DNA of 6,980 nt. Source: Geobacter sp. UBA5608. GTDB taxonomy: Bacteria; Desulfobacterota; Desulfuromonadia; Geobacterales; Pseudopelobacteraceae. This document shows, in pieces, positions 1-5,722 of this stretch. Positions within the stretch are counted from its first letter, which is position 1. Each line of letters begins with the position of its first letter. The notes beneath the pieces were generated by a model, which saw nothing but the letters and a program-made list of their open reading frames with translations, did not search any database and was not told the DNA's origin. The position numbers were made by a program, and so were the translations under genes. The stretch covers positions 7,351-14,330 of the forward strand of contig DIKW01000042.1 of the NCBI GenBank assembly GCA_002424705.1, in the 5' to 3' direction.

Positions 1-252
1 GAAAAGGGTAAACCCCAGAAGGAGCGGGCCCGTAAGCTGTCCTTCAAGGAAGAGCGCGAGCTGGAGGCGCTGCCGGACCGGATCGCCGCCCTGGAGGCAG
101 AACAGGAATCGATCCACAGCACCCTGGCCGACCCTGATTTCTACAAAACAGCCGGGCCTGAGGTGGTAACCCTCAATGCCCGGCTGGAAGAACTGGATGC
201 AGAACTGCTGGCGGCCTATGAACGCTGGGAAGAGCTGGAGGGGCTGCGCTAG
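1..252 (+). CDS. uup: ABC-F family ATPase Uup, C-terminal fragment
   Basis: The window opens inside this gene, so only the last 83 residues are seen, read in frame from base 1 to TAG at 250-252. The visible part is the Uup-type C-terminal domain: a basic linker with the segment RKLSFKEERELEALPDRI, then two charged, Leu-rich amphipathic helices interrupted by the family-typical ADPDFYKTAG stretch, ending in AAYERWEELEGLR. In the family this is a coiled-coil domain that binds DNA. Uup is a cytosolic ABC-F ATPase linked to ribosome function and precise transposon excision. The ATP-binding cassettes lie upstream of the window. GC content is high (about 60-65% by eye), consistent with core chromosome. 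The 3' end looks intact, so the neighbouring accessory DNA did not damage the gene. It converges on the antitoxin gene, sharing the tetramer CTAG at 249-252. Confidence 0.88.
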   Translation, partial: EKGKPQKERARKLSFKEERELEALPDRIAALEAEQESIHSTLADPDFYKTAGPEVVTLNARLEELDAELLAAYERWEELEGLR

Positions 253-560
253 ATCATCGCCTCAAGGCCTTTGCGATCCAGAATATTCAGCAACTTGAGG
301 GATGGGCCGCCAGGGTGCTTCTCGCCGATCTCCCATTTTTGGACCGTAGACAGGCTGGTGTTGAGCATTGAGGCAAGCACGGCCTGGCTGATCCGGTAGC
401 GCTCACGCAATGTTTTGATCTGTTCCGGCGTATAGTCCGTAACAGTCGGGATGCACAGCGCCTCATACTTATCCATCGATCGTTTGTCAATAAAACCGAG
501 ACGATGCAGGTCTGTTGCGGTTTCATGCACCGCAGCAAGAATTGAACTATTTTTTTTCAT
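249..560 (-). CDS. HigA-type antitoxin, XRE-family helix-turn-helix regulator
   Basis: A 103-residue protein. Residues 1-42 form a variable N-terminal part. Residues about 45-78 hold a Cro/C1-type helix-turn-helix (segments RISQAVLASML and TSLSTVQKWE), followed by GEKHPGGPSLKLLNIL, the arrangement seen in HigA2-like antitoxins. In this family the protein neutralises the partner RelE-like toxin and represses its own operon by binding a palindromic operator. I chose the ATG at 560 over one at 611 because GGAGGT sits about 7 bases upstream and the N-terminus then starts at the usual place. The start overlaps the end of the toxin gene by 14 bp, so translation is probably coupled. The overlap is a run of eight A on the coding strand. 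The stop overlaps the uup stop on the other strand with no terminator between them. Confidence 0.85.
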   Translation of the reverse strand: MKKNSSILAAVHETATDLHRLGFIDKRSMDKYEALCIPTVTDYTPEQIKTLRERYRISQAVLASMLNTSLSTVQKWEIGEKHPGGPSLKLLNILDRKGLEAMI

Positions 561-921
561 GGCTAACCTCCAGCAGGGCCCCGTCGTCGAGTGCGTGTCC
601 GATCTGATCATCTGTCAGCCCCAGCAGGTCCGCTGCGAGCATTTTCAACGCTTCCAATTCCTTGTCCGATACGTTTGCCCGTTCATTCTTCTCAAAGCCG
701 AACATGAAAACCCATCGTTCCTGACGATTGCTCGCCAACAAGGTTCTGGCGCTGCCGCTCTTGCCACGGCCTGGCAGGGCAATTCTCTTTTTGTAGACTC
801 CACCGCCCAGATCCGCATCAATCAGGCCGCGTTTCATCTCATCAACGGCATCCACAAGCAGTTTTTCGCTGATGGCGGCCTTTTTGAGCCAGCGGTTGAA
901 TAGTCTGGTTTTTAGGATCAT
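547..921 (-). CDS. RelE/HigB-type toxin (PF06296/DUF1044-like)
   Basis: A 124-residue protein resembling the RelE-superfamily branch often annotated as 'type II toxin-antitoxin system RelE/ParE family toxin'. Family-like features are the N-terminal KTRLFNRWLKKA, the central GGGVYKKRIALPGRGKSG (residues 39-56) and the C-terminal strand FMFGFEKNERANVSDKE (73-89). Members are expected to be ribosome-dependent or free mRNA interferases. I cannot point to a proven catalytic residue from sequence alone. The toxin comes first and the antitoxin second, the order typical of higBA rather than relBE. The ATG at 921 is preferred because the conserved N-terminus starts there, but no Shine-Dalgarno sequence is visible. 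With the promoter at 931-959 the mRNA would begin only a few bases before the start codon. Confidence 0.82.
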   Translation of the reverse strand: MILKTRLFNRWLKKAAISEKLLVDAVDEMKRGLIDADLGGGVYKKRIALPGRGKSGSARTLLASNRQERWVFMFGFEKNERANVSDKELEALKMLAADLLGLTDDQIGHALDDGALLEVSHEKK

Positions 922-930
922 GGCACACTA

Positions 931-959
931 ACTATATCACCCAGTGATATGACGGTCAA
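931..959 (-). promoter_or_regulatory. Toxin-antitoxin promoter with embedded palindromic operator
   Basis: Read on the minus strand, a -35 box TTGACC (959-954) is followed after exactly 17 bp by a -10 box TATAGT (936-931). A perfect 7-bp inverted repeat with a 3-bp centre (ATATCAC-CCA-GTGATAT, 934-950) fills most of the spacer and touches the -10 box. This is the position expected for an autorepressed toxin-antitoxin operon, where the antitoxin or the complex would block RNA polymerase. The predicted transcript start is near 924, about 3 bases before the toxin ATG at 921, implying leaderless or nearly leaderless initiation. Boxes and palindrome are seen directly; the regulatory role is inferred from the family. 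Confidence 0.7.
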
Positions 960-1017
960 GCACCACTATCGCCCCGACAGGCATCACCAAAAAATGTCGA
1001 TAATCAAGCGACTGATA

Positions 1018-1075
1018 TTGTGTGCGTTTTGGTGAGGATGGTGCGTTGTGTCACAAGCCGCGACATATTGTGTCA
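1018..1075 (+). repeat. Three TTGTGT direct repeats, one within a palindrome
   Basis: TTGTGT occurs at 1018-1023, 1046-1051 and 1068-1073. The middle copy is the left half of TTGTG-T-CACAA (1046-1056), and copies two and three share TTGTGTCA with starts 22 bp apart, about two helical turns. The first and third copies share a longer context, ATATTGTGT preceded closely by GCGAC. They lie just upstream of the first plus-strand gene of the island and overlap the best promoter candidate, so they may be binding sites for a regulator. No regulator is identified. Confidence 0.45.
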
Positions 1076-1098
1076 GGGTGCTGTGGTACGGTTATATT
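1070..1098 (+). promoter_or_regulatory. Candidate promoter for the plus-strand gene cluster
   Basis: A -10-like hexamer TATATT (1093-1098) lies 17 bp after a poor -35-like hexamer GTGTCA (1070-1075). It is the best sigma-70-type candidate before the membrane protein gene. The weak -35 box and the overlapping TTGTGTCA repeat would fit an activated or repressed promoter. A 6-bp GC-rich stem-loop (GCTGGC-TGTT-GCCAGC, 1119-1134) would fall in the resulting leader, upstream of the ribosome binding site near 1163. The call is tentative. Confidence 0.33.
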
Positions 1099-1175
1099 CA
1101 GCAAGAAAGATGCTACCGGCTGGCTGTTGCCAGCAGCAGGATGATGCCATGAGAAACAGTGAAAGGACAGGTTTT

Positions 1176-1568
1176 ATGCGAATTTTGACTGATTTTCGCC
1201 CGATTAGCCTTCAATTGTTCCTCCTGGTGTTGCTGTTGGGTGAGGTGGCCAGATACATTGTAATGGCCTTATTGTCATTGAAATATCTGATTGCGGCTGC
1301 GAATGAAGGCAACCGTTGGCAAACTGCTAAGGTCATTGGATTGAGCGTCGTATCTTTTATAGTGTTCATGCCCGGTGATGAAGTATCAGATGTGCAAACA
1401 GCAATATTTGAGGTTATGTTTTTCGGCACATTTACATATTTGATCGGTAATGCAGTCCGTCGGAAACGGATTGTCGAGGCGCTGGCGGTCGTGGCAGTAA
1501 TGGTCTGGTTGGTGATCTGGCTCATCAGAATTGGGCGCAGGATGGGTGGCGAGATATATGTTTTTTAG
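1176..1568 (+). CDS. Small multi-pass membrane protein, function unknown
   Basis: I do not recognise this 130-residue protein. It is strongly hydrophobic, with likely membrane segments at residues about 11-40 (one long or two short helices around ARYIVMALLSL), 50-66, 75-92 and 99-118. Short charged loops separate them, including a basic RRKR at 95-98, and a short tail follows. I chose the ATG at 1176 because AAAGGA lies about 8 bases upstream and the preceding codons look unlike coding sequence. An in-frame ATG at 1149 with a weaker AGGA is a possible alternative and would add nine polar residues. It is the first plus-strand gene of the cluster and is 40 bp from the next gene, across a hairpin. 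In defence-type clusters such a protein could be a membrane effector or anchor, but nothing in the sequence proves that. Confidence 0.7.
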   Translation: MRILTDFRPISLQLFLLVLLLGEVARYIVMALLSLKYLIAAANEGNRWQTAKVIGLSVVSFIVFMPGDEVSDVQTAIFEVMFFGTFTYLIGNAVRRKRIVEALAVVAVMVWLVIWLIRIGRRMGGEIYVF

Positions 1569-1589
1569 GCACTTCGTCTGCGAAGTGCC
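1568..1589 (+). other. Intergenic hairpin after the membrane protein gene
   Basis: A perfect 9-bp stem (GGCACTTCG / CGAAGTGCC) with a 4-base loop TCTG begins on the last base of the TAG stop codon and ends 19 bases before the next start codon at 1609. There is no T-rich tail after it, so it does not look like a standard intrinsic terminator. It could be an RNA processing or stabilising element, or a partial attenuator, setting different levels for the membrane protein and the downstream genes. Confidence 0.55.
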
Positions 1590-1608
1590 GCTTATGACGG
1601 AGAACTCC

Positions 1609-2673
1609 ATGTTAGAAAACCAAGCCCTGACAATAATACTGAAGCACGAAAACACGAATGACAAGGTCATTTGGAATCATGTGGGCTTTCGGCTCGTTGA
1701 TATCGGGCCATCGTCGCTAGCATCTATAATAGTGCCCGCCGACTATGGCATGACGGCGAAGCCAATATGCAAATACTGCCAGAGAGGTTATTACTGCACC
1801 TTTCATCTTGTTGGCGACCAGTTGTTGCTAACGAACTTGAACATCATGGCAGAAGAAGAGCATTGCCCGCTCATTGGTGGCGTTGCTCCGGTGTTCTGCA
1901 GTGATGACCACAGCATGGAATACCGTCGGCTCCGTCATCCGGTCTCCTTTAGCGGAACCATACGCATCGGCAACGGGCCTACCGATGGCCGTTACGAATG
2001 GCGGCAATTGATTGGTCCCAAAACAATCAGGCAACTGTGGGATCTTGATTTTGTGGATGGGAAGCTGGTGGCGGCTGAAGACAAACTGCCTGAGGTGGCA
2101 AAGCAGAAGGAGGCTGCAAAACTGATCCGGGAATACGTTGCAAGAAACCTGCTGCCCAAAGAAACAAAAGAAAAACTGCTATCCTATTGTCGCTATTCAG
2201 ACGATTTCGGTGATCGTCACAGCGTTGACGTGCCCTATTTCGACGTCCTCAAACCAGCAGAAGCGTTTTCGGCGCTGAAGCGAGCCATAGCTGGCAGAAA
2301 TACTCCGGAACAATTCATAAAAAACTACGCTGAAAGCGGTTTGAGCCGACAATTAACCATGCACTATCTGAAACATCTGGGGATGTCGGAGGAACTGATC
2401 GAGTTTCTGAAGGGGCTTGTGACTGAAACACAGACCGAAAAGATGATCGTACTTGAAGTAATTGAGACAATGTTACGTGGCATCGCAGCGAGCTATTGGG
2501 ACGATCGGGTGCAGCTAGGATCGCTCTATCATAATGCTAATATTCCGAAATTGTTAACTAATTCTATTCGAAAGCGGCTGAGTGGCATAACGATGGCTTC
2601 GTGGTTGCCGGAAGGATGCGGGTGCAACTCGGCCAGGGGGCATCTGAATGACTATCGTGAGAACCGAACATAA
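1609..2673 (+). CDS. Hypothetical protein, 354 residues, two-part
   Basis: Function unknown. The start at 1609 is chosen because CGGAG ends 6 bases upstream; in-frame ATGs at 1594 and 1531 would run back into or across the hairpin and the upstream gene. Residues about 1-155 form a beta-rich part with a Cys cluster (C54, C57, C63, then C86 and C97), the segment HPVSFSGTIRIG (110-121) and then LDFVDGKLVAAED (146-158). From memory this resembles a widespread small hypothetical family ending in 'P..f.G.lri....Y.....l.i..G.l'; this is weak. Residues about 160-330 are mostly helical and charged, including PEQFIKNYAESGLSRQLT. The tail (331-354) has CGC at 337-339. The end overlaps the next gene by 26 bp, which suggests co-expression. 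GC is low at the 5' end and higher at the 3' end. Confidence 0.75.
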   Translation: MLENQALTIILKHENTNDKVIWNHVGFRLVDIGPSSLASIIVPADYGMTAKPICKYCQRGYYCTFHLVGDQLLLTNLNIMAEEEHCPLIGGVAPVFCSDDHSMEYRRLRHPVSFSGTIRIGNGPTDGRYEWRQLIGPKTIRQLWDLDFVDGKLVAAEDKLPEVAKQKEAAKLIREYVARNLLPKETKEKLLSYCRYSDDFGDRHSVDVPYFDVLKPAEAFSALKRAIAGRNTPEQFIKNYAESGLSRQLTMHYLKHLGMSEELIEFLKGLVTETQTEKMIVLEVIETMLRGIAASYWDDRVQLGSLYHNANIPKLLTNSIRKRLSGITMASWLPEGCGCNSARGHLNDYRENRT

Positions 2674-3310
2674 GACCTGTGCCGTCTGCGATGTAAGTAG
2701 TCCTGTAAGAGTCTGGTTATCGTACTCGTCTTTTGAAAAAATGGGACCGAGTCTCGATGGTTGCCAGCCGGGGGCTCCGAATGCTGATCTGGTTCAATTT
2801 TGCAGACACTGCGGCTACGCTTCGTACGAGATCACGGAGGTTCCCCAATGTCCCGGGATTATAAAGACAAAGTTCTACCGGGATGTCTTGAAGCACCGTT
2901 GGATCGATGATTCCTGCAAGGGGTATCTGTGTCTAACATTCTTTCTTGTGGCAGATGATGATTATAAGGGTGCCTTTTGGAGCAGTCTTCGGGCTGCGTG
3001 GGTTTGCGACGCGGATGATTATTGGCAGGGATCGGAAGAGTATCGGCTGCAGGCACTTGAAATGATGAGGCGTTCTCACGAAGCTGGGATTGCAGTGTCG
3101 GAATCGCAGGAACAAGATCACCTGCTACAAACCGACCTCCTCAGGCGTACCGGCTCTTTTCAACAAGCCATGAGCATTGTTATGGAAGCGCTGAAGGGTT
3201 GCAGAGAACAAAAAATGGGACGATTGCTCAGGTTTGAGCGGCGCTTGATAGAAAACGGGGATAAGGCAGTGCATTGGGTGAAGGAAGCGGAGGGAGTGGC
3301 ATGGGCATGA
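2648..3310 (+). CDS. DUF2225-like zinc-ribbon protein with helical C-terminus
   Basis: A 220-residue protein. The N-terminus has two Cys pairs, C11-x2-C14 and C52-x2-C55 in FCRHCGYASYE, forming a likely zinc ribbon. The spacing and the 'CxxCGYA' end resemble DUF2225 proteins. The rest is helical: FWSSLRAAWVCDADD (110-124), EYRLQALEMMRRSHEAG (131-147), then DLLRRTGSFQQAMSIVMEAL (163-182), a TPR-like helix pair, and a final helix ending in VKEAEGVAWA. Such zinc-ribbon plus helical-repeat proteins are usually cytosolic and may bind partners or nucleic acid; no catalytic motif is seen. The start at 2648 has AGGGGG seven bases upstream and lies inside the preceding gene, suggesting translational coupling. 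The 3' end overlaps the next short ORF by 10 bp. Confidence 0.78.
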   Translation: MTIVRTEHKTCAVCDVSSPVRVWLSYSSFEKMGPSLDGCQPGAPNADLVQFCRHCGYASYEITEVPQCPGIIKTKFYRDVLKHRWIDDSCKGYLCLTFFLVADDDYKGAFWSSLRAAWVCDADDYWQGSEEYRLQALEMMRRSHEAGIAVSESQEQDHLLQTDLLRRTGSFQQAMSIVMEALKGCREQKMGRLLRFERRLIENGDKAVHWVKEAEGVAWA

Positions 3311-3423
3311 TTCTGGAGGCTATAGTATCAACATTCGCTAACTGGCTTTATGACAAGCGGAAGAAGCTGATTGCGGGCTACAAAGGCCTGGCAGCCAAAA
3401 TTAGGAATCGATTCGGACGGTGA
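3301..3423 (+). CDS. Short ORF, 40-residue basic amphipathic peptide
   Basis: The frame starts at ATG 3301, or at ATG 3307, which overlaps the upstream TGA as ATGA. It ends at TGA 3421-3423. AGGGAG at 3291-3296 gives a suitable ribosome binding site for either start. The peptide has a hydrophobic first third (MILEAIVSTFANWLY) followed by a strongly basic helix (DKRKKLIAGYKG, then KIRNRFGR). The overlap with the preceding gene and the Shine-Dalgarno support translation. It could be a membrane-active peptide, a small accessory subunit, or a remnant. No family is recognised. Confidence 0.5.
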   Translation: MGMILEAIVSTFANWLYDKRKKLIAGYKGLAAKIRNRFGR

Positions 3424-3443
3424 CAGAAAGTACACTCAGGCAA

Positions 3444-3455
3444 GTGAAATTTCAC
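3444..3455. repeat. Perfect 12-bp palindrome between two short ORFs
   Basis: GTGAAATTTCAC is a perfect palindrome lying in the 64-bp gap between the 40-codon and 29-codon ORFs. This is the largest gap between ORFs in the central cluster. It might be an operator for a dimeric regulator. No convincing promoter boxes were found around it, so its role is uncertain. Confidence 0.4.
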
Positions 3456-3487
3456 CAAGCTGCGGATAACAGCGGGAAGGTCAGGGC

Positions 3488-3577
3488 GTGAGCTTTGATC
3501 CTGTGGTGCCGCTCATCATCGATGTTGGCAGTGTGATTGTCCGAAAATGGAAGGTGATAAATGAATGCTTTTATTGA
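3488..3577 (+). CDS. Very short GTG-started ORF, 29 residues
   Basis: GTG at 3488 is preceded by GGAAGG at 3475-3480 with a 7-base spacing, a strong ribosome binding site. The frame is closed by a stop at 3467 just upstream, so it cannot be much longer at the 5' end. It ends with TGA at 3575-3577, overlapping the next gene start by 17 bp. The peptide has a hydrophobic core (VVPLIIDVGSVIV) followed by RKWKVINECFY, much like the hydrophobic-then-basic layout of the 40-residue ORF before it. It may be a leader peptide coupling translation to the 138-residue protein, a small membrane peptide, or a chance frame. Confidence 0.35.
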   Translation: MSFDPVVPLIIDVGSVIVRKWKVINECFY

Positions 3578-3977
3578 TATCCTTCATCAGGCTCACGAGG
3601 GAAAATGGTGCGTGCAGCCGTTCTGCACCACCTGCGGATCAATGGAATACCGTAACGCGCTGGCCGAGCTGGCACGACAGGAGGGCAACCAGCTGGTATG
3701 TACGCTTGCGGCATTGGATCTGGCTGAGTTGACCGCATATCCGGATTGGGACGATGCGTTGCGTCTGGCTCTTGATAGCATCGACAGAGCAGATGATATG
3801 GATGCGGTGCTTACGGGGTGGCTGCCGCAGCTCGAAGGTAATATCCGGGTTGCAGATCTGGTGCTGTTTAACTATGTTCGCCGAGGAGCTCTATTTGCCC
3901 CGATGTCCGTCGAGGTGCTGCAGCAGTGGCGCGATAAATGCGGCGAGCTGTCAAAACGGGCGGGCGATGAACACTGA
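3561..3977 (+). CDS. Hypothetical protein, 138 residues, with Cys cluster
   Basis: Unrecognised family. The start at 3561 has GGAAGGTG ending 4 bases upstream. The N-terminus carries C17-x4-C22-x2-C25 in KWCVQPFCTTCGSMEYRNAL, a possible metal-binding knuckle or redox motif. The rest is predicted alpha-helical, with LVCTLAALDLAELTAY (45-60), WDDALRLALDSI (63-74) and a C-terminal helix from about 116. There are no signal peptide or membrane segments, so it is probably cytosolic. It overlaps the 29-codon ORF at its 5' end and is 34 bp from the Nmad2-like gene, so it could belong to either the central or the right-hand module. The GC content is intermediate. Confidence 0.72.
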   Translation: MNAFIDILHQAHEGKWCVQPFCTTCGSMEYRNALAELARQEGNQLVCTLAALDLAELTAYPDWDDALRLALDSIDRADDMDAVLTGWLPQLEGNIRVADLVLFNYVRRGALFAPMSVEVLQQWRDKCGELSKRAGDEH

Positions 3978-4011
3978 TTGAGATGAGTGTGACCTGTAAG
4001 GAGGCTATGAT

Positions 4012-4749
4012 ATGGCAAAAGGATTTGTTTATATTATTAGTACTTTAGACGAAAATTATGAGCAACAGCACTTCTATAACGTACCAACATTTTCTAGTAA
4101 TCAGCTTTATTTCGGGCCGTGCAAAATTCCTGTACGACAGAAAATGCAGCCAGGAGATTATGTCTTTGGGATTTCGCCGGCACGAATTTCAACCCGTCGT
4201 ATCGTCTATCTTGCTCAAATTGACAGACGCATAACTTTTGCAGATGCGTATGGAGAATTTCCCGAACTGCATGGCCCTTACGGCCCAATTCATGTAGAGC
4301 CGGTTGTCCCTGTAGATACTACGAAATCTTTTCCGGAAAACCATTACAGGCACATTGAAGGCGCAATGCATAGAAACAGATGGAAGGCTGATTTAAGGAC
4401 TGATGACTTAGATGCTTTTTTCGTATGCAAAAAGCCAAATGGTATTTTAGGCAAATGGCTTGGCAGATCTGGCCCTGAAATTACCCAGGAAATATTAGAA
4501 GCTCTTCGGAAATGCTCAGTGCACGGAAAGGCAGGAGAGCTATCTACGCATAACATGGATGCAACTAAACAGTATCCCGTACGATTTAATAATCTTTTTA
4601 CAGGCTTGCATCTTGAGACCGGAGATGCTGAATATTTGGTAAACCTGTGCAAAAAACTTAACCCTATTGTTTTAGATTCATCGGAAAACCAGGTGCTTGA
4701 AGCTAGAAAAAAGCAGGTTAATAATTCAAAAAAATGCTGTTCTTGTTAG
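4012..4749 (+). CDS. Nmad2-like nucleotide-modification-associated protein
   Basis: A 245-residue protein that I match by eye to Nucleotide modification associated domain 2, a family predicted by comparative genomics to act with modified DNA bases. Supporting segments are the N-terminal strand KGFVYIIST, then CKIPVRQKMQPGDYVFGISP (37-56), RRIVYLAQIDRRITFADAY (62-80) and a downstream DAFFVCKK (134-141). The order 'charged patch, GD-hydrophobic strand, then hydrophobic strand with a following helix' also resembles PUA/EVE-like base readers; that fold call is inference. The C-terminus is basic and ends in KKCCSC, a possible metal ligand cluster. A perfect AAGGAGG sits seven bases before the ATG. 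GC is about 40% by eye, the lowest of any gene here, which suggests separate acquisition. It lies 28 bp before the Nmad3-like gene. Confidence 0.68.
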   Translation: MAKGFVYIISTLDENYEQQHFYNVPTFSSNQLYFGPCKIPVRQKMQPGDYVFGISPARISTRRIVYLAQIDRRITFADAYGEFPELHGPYGPIHVEPVVPVDTTKSFPENHYRHIEGAMHRNRWKADLRTDDLDAFFVCKKPNGILGKWLGRSGPEITQEILEALRKCSVHGKAGELSTHNMDATKQYPVRFNNLFTGLHLETGDAEYLVNLCKKLNPIVLDSSENQVLEARKKQVNNSKKCCSC

Positions 4750-4777
4750 TAACCTGATAATCAAAAGGTATAAATCG

Positions 4778-5692
4778 ATGAAAATTATATTCAGCCGTAA
4801 AGGCTTCGATAGCGGGACCGGTTGCATTCCCAGCCCGATCATGCCAGACGGCACCATGATTTCGCTGCCGATCCCTGATCGTTTCGGTACTGTGGCCTAT
4901 GGTGACCTCGCGTGCGCAGAGTACAATGTGGGTAAGCTGGTTACGGACCTGAAGGGGAAAAGAAAGAACCGTAAAAATGCACAGGTACTGCTGACAGCGT
5001 CTGATCGAGCCCATCTTGATCCTGATCTGTCGAAAGATATCTGCACAAGAACCGCAAAATCTTGGAGGCCAGCATTGGGTCAATGTGGCAGCGCAGCTGG
5101 CGTGCTACACAATCATAATATAGGCGCTGGTGATCTATTTTTGTTTTTTGGGTGGTTTCGGCAGTGTGAAACCTTTGGTGATACCTACCGCTATGTTCGA
5201 GGTGCTCAGGATATTCATGCATTGTTTGGGTACCTGAGAGTCGGATCGGTTATTAAGCTTGCTAAAGACCCTATTCCTGATTGGGCTCAGCACCATCCAC
5301 ATTTGCACGGTACAAGGCAAGGCAGGAATGTGCTGTATGTAGGGGCTGATACGCTGGGATTGCCAAGTTGTGAATATTTATCAGGTGCTGGTACATTTAA
5401 GCAATTCACCCACACTCTGCAACTCACGGCCCCTAGCAAGAATCGTAGTGTTTGGCGGGTACCACGATGGATGTACCCCGACAATAAGAAGCCTCCCCTG
5501 TCATCGCATGAAAGAAGGGATCGATGGCAGTTGTTTGATGATTCTTGTCAGCTCAAAAGTGTTGGGCGAGGTCAGGAGTTTGTGCTGGATACAAACTTTT
5601 ATCCGGAAGCTGTAAATTGGGCTTTAAGTTTCATATCAGCAATAAAGGAAAACCATGAAATTTCTGGTGCCGGATTTCTGACGGATAAGTAG
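4778..5692 (+). CDS. Nmad3-like nucleotide-modification-associated protein
   Basis: A 304-residue protein that fits Nucleotide modification associated domain 3 well along its length. Visible motifs: SRKGFDSGTG (6-15), PSPIMPDGTMISLPIPD (18-34), AHLDPDLS (78-85), WRPALGQCGSAAG (96-108), GAGDLFLFFGWFRQ (116-129), HALFGYLRVGSVI (147-159), HPHLHG (173-178), NVLYVGADTLGLP (184-196) and WRVPRWMYP (226-234). The family has been proposed to act in base modification or recognition of modified DNA; the biochemical activity is not established to my knowledge. The 'GD-hydrophobic run, then HALFGYL-VG' pattern again recalls PUA-like folds (inference). The start at 4778 is preferred over 4697, which would overlap the Nmad2-like gene by 53 bp. 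AAAAGG lies 9 bases upstream, and the family N-terminus begins with the MKII-type strand. Confidence 0.8.
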   Translation: MKIIFSRKGFDSGTGCIPSPIMPDGTMISLPIPDRFGTVAYGDLACAEYNVGKLVTDLKGKRKNRKNAQVLLTASDRAHLDPDLSKDICTRTAKSWRPALGQCGSAAGVLHNHNIGAGDLFLFFGWFRQCETFGDTYRYVRGAQDIHALFGYLRVGSVIKLAKDPIPDWAQHHPHLHGTRQGRNVLYVGADTLGLPSCEYLSGAGTFKQFTHTLQLTAPSKNRSVWRVPRWMYPDNKKPPLSSHERRDRWQLFDDSCQLKSVGRGQEFVLDTNFYPEAVNWALSFISAIKENHEISGAGFLTDK

Positions 5693-5722
5693 GGTCAGTG
5701 GGTAAGTATCCAAGGAGGAACG

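Noticed and set aside
451..903. A 150-codon plus-strand frame opposite the toxin-antitoxin genes
   Set aside because: It lies antisense to two recognisable genes with proper ribosome binding and promoter signals, and its product has no domain-like pattern.
1046..1056. TTGTGTCACAA as a CRP or FNR site
   Set aside because: The half-site spacing does not match TGTGA-N6-TCACA or TTGAT-N4-ATCAA.
1020..1175. Longer N-terminus for the membrane protein from ATG 1020
   Set aside because: The added residues are Cys- and Arg-rich with no coding character, there is no ribosome binding site, and the region holds the repeats and the best promoter candidate.
1531..1608. Longer N-terminus for the 354-residue protein from ATG 1531 or 1594
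   Set aside because: Start 1531 lies within the upstream gene and would translate through the hairpin; 1594 has no good ribosome binding site, whereas 1609 has CGGAG at a proper distance.
4697..4777. Longer N-terminus for the Nmad3-like protein
   Set aside because: It would overlap the preceding gene by 53 bp, and the family's first strand starts at the ATG at 4778, which has its own AAAAGG.
4344..5320. Several minus-strand frames of 61-121 codons opposite the Nmad genes
   Set aside because: All lie antisense to well-supported plus-strand genes and show no domain pattern or ribosome binding site.
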